Positions 59,291 through 64,000 of a DNA stretch of 64,000 nucleotides are shown piece after piece (positions within the stretch are counted from its first letter, which is position 1; each line of letters opens with the position of its first letter). Origin of the DNA: Rhizobium sp. P40RR-XXII. GTDB lineage: Bacteria > Pseudomonadota > Alphaproteobacteria > Rhizobiales > Rhizobiaceae. The notes beneath the pieces were generated by a model. It had not been told where the DNA came from. It made no database searches and saw only the letters and a program-made list of their open reading frames with translations. The position numbers and the translations under genes were made by a program. The stretch spans positions 25,280-89,279 of the forward strand of contig NZ_JABAII010000025.1 in the NCBI RefSeq assembly GCF_012641405.1, given 5' to 3'.

Positions 59291-61425
59291 CCGGCGAGGA
59301 TGGCGAGCAGAAGCAGGGCCACGATGTTGGTGATCTTGATCGCCGGGTTGACTGCCGGGCCCGCCGTATCCTTGTAGGGGTCGCCGACGGTATCACCCGT
59401 CACCGACGCCTTGTGGGCTTCAGAGCCCTTCATATGACGCGTTCCGTCCTTGTCGACGAAGCCGTCCTCGAAGCTCTTCTTGGCATTGTCCCATGCACCG
59501 CCGCCCGACGTCATCGAAATGGCGACGAAGAGACCGTTGATGATCACGCCGAGCAACGATGCGCCGAGGGCAGCGAAGGCCGAAGCCTTGGAACCGGAAA
59601 GCAGCAGGACACCGAAATAGACGACGAGCGGAGCCAGTACCGGCAGCAGCGACGGGACGATCATTTCCCGAATGGCGGCCTTGGTCAGCAGATCGACGGC
59701 GCGGCCGTAATCCGGGCGTTCCGTCCCCTGCATGATGCCCGGTTTCTCGCGGAACTGCCGGCGCACCTCCTCCACGATCGAGCCGGCGGCGCGGCCGACG
59801 GCCGTCATTGCGATGCCGCCGAAGAGATAGGGGATGAGGCCGCCGAACAGCAGGCCGGCGACGACGTAGGGGTTGGAAAGCTCGAACGAGATCGTGCCCA
59901 CATTGGCGAAATACGGGAACTTGTCACCGTGAGCCGCGAAATATTGCAGGTCGTTCGAATAGGCCGCGAACAGCACCAGCGCGCCGAGACCGGCCGAGCC
60001 GATGGCATAGCCCTTGGTGACCGCCTTGGTGGTATTGCCGACCGCATCGAGCGCATCGGTGGATTTGCGCACTTCCGGCGGAAGATGCGACATTTCCGCG
60101 ATGCCGCCGGCATTGTCGGTGACGGGGCCGAAGGCATCGAGTGCGACGATCATGCCGGCAAGGCCGAGCATGGCGGTCACCGCGATGCCTGTACCGAAGA
60201 GGCCGCCAAGCTGATAGGTGGCGATGATGCCGCCGACGATGACGATTGCCGGCAGCGCCGTCGATTCGAGCGAGACAGCAAGCCCCTGGATGACGTTGGT
60301 GCCGTGACCGGTCACCGACGCCTGGGCGATGGAATTGACCGGCCGCTTGTTCGTGCCGGTATAATATTCGGTGATGACCACGATCAGCGCCGTGACGATC
60401 AGGCCGACGATGCCGCAAGCAAACAGCTTCGTGCCGGTAACGTCGAAGCCGCCGACAGTGCCGACGGAGCCCCAGCCGATGGTTAACGAGGTGGCCACGG
60501 CCAGGCCGATGATCGACAGGACGCCGGTGGCGATGAGGCCCTTATAGAGGGCACCCATGATCGAGCCATTGGCACCGAGCTTCACGAAGAAGGTGCCGAT
60601 GATCGAGGTGATGATGCAGGTGCCGCAGATCGCCAGCGGATAGATCATGGCGGAATTGAGCAGCGGTGTGCCGGCGAAGAAGATCGCGGCGAGAACCATG
60701 GTTGCGACCACGGAAACCGCATAGGTCTCGAACAGGTCAGCCGCCATGCCGGCGCAATCGCCGACATTGTCGCCGACGTTATCGGCGATGGTGGCGGGAT
60801 TGCGGGGATCGTCCTCCGGAATGCCTGCTTCGACCTTGCCGACGAGGTCGCCGCCGACGTCGGCACCCTTGGTGAAGATACCGCCGCCGAGACGGGCGAA
60901 GATGGAAATCAGCGAAGCGCCGAAGCCGAGGGCGACCAGCGCGTCGATGACATCGCGCGATCCGGCCTCATGGCCGAGAATGCCGGTCAGGACGTAGAAG
61001 TAGATGGAGACGCCGAGCAGGGCGAGGCCCGCGACCAGCATGCCGGTGATGGCGCCCGACTTGAAGGCGATGTCGAGGCCCGCCGACAGGCTATGCGACG
61101 AGGCCTGCGCCGTGCGGACATTGGCGCGCACGGAGACATGCATGCCGATGAAACCAGCCCCACCCGAGAGAATCGCGCCGATCATGAAGCCAAAAGCGGC
61201 TTCCGCAGACAGCAGAAGCCAGGCTACGATGAAAACGATGACACCGACAATTGCAATGGTTCTATATTGACGCGCCAGATAGGCCTGCGCGCCTTCGCGG
61301 ATATAACCCGCGATTTCCTGCATGCGCGCGTTACCTTGATCGGCTGAAAGCACCGACCGGGTCGTCCAGATGGCATAGACCACCGAGAGCAAACCGCACG
61401 CGATTACACCTAAAAGAATCGACAT
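59287..61425 (-). CDS. hppA: membrane-bound proton-translocating pyrophosphatase
   Basis: A 712-residue integral membrane protein that hydrolyses pyrophosphate and pumps protons out of the cytoplasm or into acidic vesicles. About 16 helices are seen. Pyrophosphate and metal ligands lie in KGADVGGDLVGKVEAGIPEDDPRNPATIADNVGDNVGDCAGMAADLFE and in the C-terminal GGAWDNAKKSFE and GDTVGDPYKDTAGPAVNP. The lysine in GNTTKAVTKG marks the potassium-independent type. The start is ATG 61425 (MSILLGVIACG). The stop codon lies inside a palindromic repeat. Confidence 0.97.
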   Translation of the reverse strand: MSILLGVIACGLLSVVYAIWTTRSVLSADQGNARMQEIAGYIREGAQAYLARQYRTIAIVGVIVFIVAWLLLSAEAAFGFMIGAILSGGAGFIGMHVSVRANVRTAQASSHSLSAGLDIAFKSGAITGMLVAGLALLGVSIYFYVLTGILGHEAGSRDVIDALVALGFGASLISIFARLGGGIFTKGADVGGDLVGKVEAGIPEDDPRNPATIADNVGDNVGDCAGMAADLFETYAVSVVATMVLAAIFFAGTPLLNSAMIYPLAICGTCIITSIIGTFFVKLGANGSIMGALYKGLIATGVLSIIGLAVATSLTIGWGSVGTVGGFDVTGTKLFACGIVGLIVTALIVVITEYYTGTNKRPVNSIAQASVTGHGTNVIQGLAVSLESTALPAIVIVGGIIATYQLGGLFGTGIAVTAMLGLAGMIVALDAFGPVTDNAGGIAEMSHLPPEVRKSTDALDAVGNTTKAVTKGYAIGSAGLGALVLFAAYSNDLQYFAAHGDKFPYFANVGTISFELSNPYVVAGLLFGGLIPYLFGGIAMTAVGRAAGSIVEEVRRQFREKPGIMQGTERPDYGRAVDLLTKAAIREMIVPSLLPVLAPLVVYFGVLLLSGSKASAFAALGASLLGVIINGLFVAISMTSGGGAWDNAKKSFEDGFVDKDGTRHMKGSEAHKASVTGDTVGDPYKDTAGPAVNPAIKITNIVALLLLAILAG

Positions 61426-61672
61426 TTCGCTTTTTCCCTCCAAAAAGCCGGCGGTTCACTCCTCCTCCGGCCGCCTGCGCCAACGAACAGCCCCTTCCTC
61501 CAGGGGATCAACCGATGTGCAGTTGCGAGATTGCTGTCGGGACAACGTCGCGTCAAGACCGCCCGCAGGTAAAATACCCGCAGGAGGTTCAAAAGAATAT
61601 TCGAAGATGAATTCAGGCGCGAATGAAGGAAACGAAAGTGACGGGCGTCGCCATTTGCGCGCTCGGTGGACC

Positions 61673-62155
61673 TTATTTCTTCGCTTCGCCGCGAACCTGC
61701 TTGGCGATTCGGTCGAGCACCGCGTTCACGAGCTTCGGCTCGTCCTCCCCGAAGAAGGCATGGGCGATCTCGACATATTCGGTGACGATGACCGGAACCG
61801 GCACGTCCTTGCGGTCGAGAAGCTCGAAGGTGCCGGCGCGCAGGATGGCGCGCACGGTGCTGTCGAGACGTGACAGCGCCCAGTCGTCCTGCAGGGCCGA
61901 GCCGATCAGGGGATCGAGCTTGGTTTGATCGCGCACGACGCCTGATACGATGGAGCGGAACCAGGAGGCATCAGCCTTCAGATAGGTCTCGCCGTCCAGC
62001 TCCTGTCCGAGGCGGTGCGCTTCGTACTCAGCCACCACCTCCAGAACGCCGGTTCCGCCGATATCCATCTGATAGAGCGCCTGCACCGCCGCAAGACGCG
62101 CTGCGCCCCGCTGGTTGGCGGGTTTTGCCGGTCGCTCGTTATCCTGATTGCTCAT
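61673..62155 (-). CDS. nusB: transcription antitermination factor NusB
   Basis: A 160-residue RNA-binding protein acting in rRNA antitermination with NusA, NusE and NusG. Family pieces are RGAARLAAVQALYQMDIGGTG, FRSIVSGVVRDQTKLDPLIGSALQDDWALSRLDSTVRAILRAGTFELL and VIVTEYVEIAHAFFGEDEPKLVNAVLDRIAKQVR. It starts three bases after the ribH stop, so it is translationally linked to riboflavin synthesis, a very widely conserved pair. Confidence 0.97.
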   Translation of the reverse strand: MSNQDNERPAKPANQRGAARLAAVQALYQMDIGGTGVLEVVAEYEAHRLGQELDGETYLKADASWFRSIVSGVVRDQTKLDPLIGSALQDDWALSRLDSTVRAILRAGTFELLDRKDVPVPVIVTEYVEIAHAFFGEDEPKLVNAVLDRIAKQVRGEAKK

Positions 62156-62158
62156 GTA

Positions 62159-62614
62159 TTATGCACCCAACTTCTCTTTCAGCGCGATCATGGTCAGCGC
62201 TGCGCGAGCGGCAAAGCCGCCCTTGTCCTTATCCGAACGGCGGGCGCGAGCCCAAGCCTGTTCATCATTCTCGACGGTGAGGATACCATTGCCGATCGCG
62301 AGGGATTCGCTGACGGCCAGATCCATCAATGCACGCGAGGATTCATTGGCGACGATATCGAAATGATAGGTTTCGCCGCGGATGACCATGCCAAGAGCGA
62401 CATAACCATCATAGACGACGCCGCCATTGTCGCCGCCATCGAGCGCCATAGCAATCGCAGCCGGGATTTCCAGCGCGCCAGGCACGGTGACGATGTCATA
62501 GGTCGCGCCAGCCTCATCGAGAGCAGTCTTGGCGCCATCGAGCAACGCATCGGCCATATCGTCATAGAAGCGGGCTTCGACGATAAGGATATGGGCATTG
62601 GAAGAGCTGGTCAT
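62159..62614 (-). CDS. ribH: 6,7-dimethyl-8-ribityllumazine synthase
   Basis: The penultimate enzyme of riboflavin synthesis, joining the pyrimidinedione with dihydroxybutanone phosphate. The 151-residue length fits. Visible features are HILIVEARFYDDMADALLDGA at the start, the substrate loop VPGALEIPAAIAMAL, YVALGMVIRGETYHFDIVANE with the catalytic His, and GILTVENDEQAWARA. The start is ATG 62614. It leads the ribH-nusB operon, with no FMN riboswitch visible in its short leader. Confidence 0.96.
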   Translation of the reverse strand: MTSSSNAHILIVEARFYDDMADALLDGAKTALDEAGATYDIVTVPGALEIPAAIAMALDGGDNGGVVYDGYVALGMVIRGETYHFDIVANESSRALMDLAVSESLAIGNGILTVENDEQAWARARRSDKDKGGFAARAALTMIALKEKLGA

Positions 62615-62810
62615 ACATCACCTGCGGATTGAGAGGGCGCGGCACCTTGTCAGGCCGGGTCAAACCACGGCGGGCCTCGCTTGGCAAGTGTTTTTAATGG
62701 CTGGCGCCAATTCCAGCCCTATTTGGAAATCATCGGCGCGACGCGAAAATTGTGGCTTTCGCCAACGCAACCGCTTCGATAATAATTCAAAGCGTGCAAA
62801 GGGGAGGTTC

Positions 62811-63320
62811 ATGACGAAGAAATCCGCACCCGCCGTCAATGTCGGCGAGCTCGAGCTGGAGCATTGGCAACAGGGCAGCTTCTTTGCCGGCAGCGACACC
62901 TCTTTCGGGGCGATGCTCGGCCTGAAGGATCTCGGGATCAGCTATAACGAAGTGCCGCCGGGAAAGTCCGGCTGTCCGTTTCACAACCATCATGTCGAGG
63001 AAGAACTCTTCGTCATTCTCGACGGCGAAGGCGAATATCGCTTCAGCGACCAGCGTATCGCTATCAGCAAGGGCGATGTCCTGGGTGCCCCCGCCGGCGG
63101 CCCGGAGACGGCGCATCAGCTGATCAATACCGGCCCCGGCGTGCTCACCTATCTCGCCATTTCCACCAAGGCACGAACGGAAATCGTCGAATATCCCGAT
63201 TCCGGCAAGTTCCTGGCGAAGACCAATAACGACGGCAAGGCGACGTTCCGCACAATCGGCCGCGCCGCCGCCGGCAACCTCGATTACTGGGACGGCGAGC
63301 CCGGCGCCTCGAACGATTAA
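62811..63320 (+). CDS. cupin-domain protein
   Basis: A 169-residue cytosolic cupin. Motif 1 is PFHNHHVEEELFVILDGEGEYRFSD, with the three expected metal ligands (two His and Glu), and motif 2 is LGAPAGGPETAHQLINTGPGVLTYLAIS with the last His. It ends with a C-terminal extension ending YWDGEP that is typical of a large group of cupins near sugar or aromatic metabolism genes. The start ATG 62811 has GGGGAGG upstream. Reaction unknown. Confidence 0.87.
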   Translation: MTKKSAPAVNVGELELEHWQQGSFFAGSDTSFGAMLGLKDLGISYNEVPPGKSGCPFHNHHVEEELFVILDGEGEYRFSDQRIAISKGDVLGAPAGGPETAHQLINTGPGVLTYLAISTKARTEIVEYPDSGKFLAKTNNDGKATFRTIGRAAAGNLDYWDGEPGASND

Positions 63321-63359
63321 GCACCATCAAGGACAGAATTCAGCAAAGCTCATATCTCC

Positions 63360-63878
63360 ATGACCCATATTCCGACGCTGACGACTGATCGCCTACTGCT
63401 ACGCGGCCATAGACTCGATGATTTCGAAGAATTCCTCGGCCTATGGAAACACGAGGAGATCGTTCGCTTTATCGGCGGCGAAATGCCGACACGCGAACAG
63501 GTGTGGGCACGCCTCCTGCGCTATGCCGGCCTATGGCATCATCTCGGCTTCGGCTTCTTTGCCGTCGAGGAACGCCAAAGCGGCCGATTGATCGGCGAAG
63601 TGGGCTTTCTCGATCTGCATCGTGACATGACGCCGATGACGGAAGGCACGCTGGAGGCCGGCTGGAGCATTACGCCGCCGATGCAGGGCAAGGGCTATGC
63701 GACGGAAGCCATGAACGCGGCTATCGCCTGGGCGGACGGACAGTTCGCAGGCCGACGCATGACCTGCATCGTGGACCTGGAGAACGTCCCGTCCCTGCGG
63801 GTCGCCGAAAAGATCGGCTTCCGCCGTATCGGCGAAGTAACGTTCAAGGACAGGTGCAATGCCGTATTCGAGCGCTAG
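63360..63878 (+). CDS. GNAT acetyltransferase (RimJ/RimL type)
   Basis: A 172-residue acetyl-CoA-dependent N-acetyltransferase. The order is LTTDRLLLRGHRLDDFEEFLGLW, then IGEVGFLDLHRDM, the acetyl-CoA loop AGWSITPPMQGKGYATEAMNAAIAWA (the QGKGYA form of the Q/RxxGxG/A motif) and VDLENVPSLRVAEKIGFRRIGEV. This is the RimJ/RimL-like group acting on proteins or small amines. The start ATG 63360 stands 39 bases after the cupin stop. The stop TAG is only 13 bases from the transposase stop codon. Confidence 0.88.
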   Translation: MTHIPTLTTDRLLLRGHRLDDFEEFLGLWKHEEIVRFIGGEMPTREQVWARLLRYAGLWHHLGFGFFAVEERQSGRLIGEVGFLDLHRDMTPMTEGTLEAGWSITPPMQGKGYATEAMNAAIAWADGQFAGRRMTCIVDLENVPSLRVAEKIGFRRIGEVTFKDRCNAVFER

Positions 63879-63891
63879 GAAGTGTGGACAG

Positions 63892-64000
63892 TTATCTGAT
63901 CCATAGGACGATTGCTGCGATAGTGACGACTGCGAGGTAGTTTTCGGCGGTTTTTTCGAAGCGCGTAGCGACCCTGCGGAACTGCTTGCGTCTCGAGAAG
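63892..64000 (-). mobile_element. transposase C-terminus, IS5-like, continuing beyond window
   Basis: On the minus strand a frame open from the right edge ends ...RRKQFRRVATRFEKTAENYLAVV, then TIAAIVLWIR and TAA at 63892-63894. This arrangement (basic FEKTAENYLA, then a hydrophobic stretch ending W-I/L-R) is the usual end of IS5-family DDE transposases. The catalytic domain is outside the window. The IS end should lie between 63878 and 63892, so the element has inserted within about ten bases of the acetyltransferase stop without breaking it. Confidence 0.75.

Overview
The window looks like a chromosomal segment of an alphaproteobacterium of the Rhizobiaceae, most likely Rhizobium in the broad sense. 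The evidence is the nuoABCDE block, the RopA/Omp2b-type porin, a BA14K-like protein, the plsX-fabH-ihfA-merR string, the clpP-clpX-lon-hup string, a membrane proton pyrophosphatase, and a family of palindromic intergenic repeats typical of this group. Almost all genes are chromosomal housekeeping or surface genes with uniform high-GC codon use. No replication origin, CRISPR array or intact prophage is visible. One transposase end enters at the right edge.

Layout. 1-3.8 kb: minus-strand complex I genes nuoA-B-C-D, a small exported protein, and nuoE cut by the window edge. 4.0-6.2 kb: two tandem tRNA-Asp genes, a tRNA-Val gene, a 37-residue membrane peptide, and a scar where two polysaccharide genes (capsule-export type and family 2 glycosyltransferase) meet head to head, both without their 5' halves. 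6.2-10.9 kb: a giant SMC-like ATPase with its metallophosphoesterase partner (YhaN/YhaO type). 11-14.3 kb: aldo/keto reductase, short-chain dehydrogenase, and a divergent HxlR regulator/RibD-type reductase pair. 14.4-20 kb: the proteostasis block hupB-lon-clpX-clpP, with heat-shock-like promoters before lon and clpP. 20.4-25.8 kb: a membrane diguanylate cyclase converging on a pstSCAB phosphate uptake operon behind a Pho box. 25.8-37.6 kb: cupin, O-acetylhomoserine sulfhydrylase, CoA-binding protein, EamA transporter, rplM-rpsI, agmatinase, argC, a Tlde1/DUF2778-type protein, heme A synthase and DUF2842.

37.7-47.6 kb is a Wzx/Wzy-type polysaccharide cluster: GNAT/CelD-like protein, co-polymerase with a degenerate kinase domain, short outer-membrane export lipoprotein, two family 4 glycosyltransferases, priming sugar-phosphate transferase, Wzy-like polymerase and a small HTH protein. 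From content and neighbours (rplM-rpsI, agmatinase, argC, heme A synthase) I infer that it corresponds to the unipolar polysaccharide/glucomannan adhesin locus (upp in Agrobacterium, gms in R. leguminosarum). No flippase gene is present in it.

47.7-64 kb: esterase, small exported proteins, nuclease-like protein, tRNA-Pro, lipoproteins, porin, a lipid/nucleoid operon (DUF177, plsX, fabH, ihfA, MerR), cytochrome bc1 chaperone, bamE, hppA, ribH-nusB, cupin, acetyltransferase and the transposase end. I did not find an obviously new multi-gene system. The best leads are the truncated gene junction, the degenerate kinase co-polymerase, the HxlR operator pair, the long palindrome by the porin promoter, and the unexplained small exported proteins.
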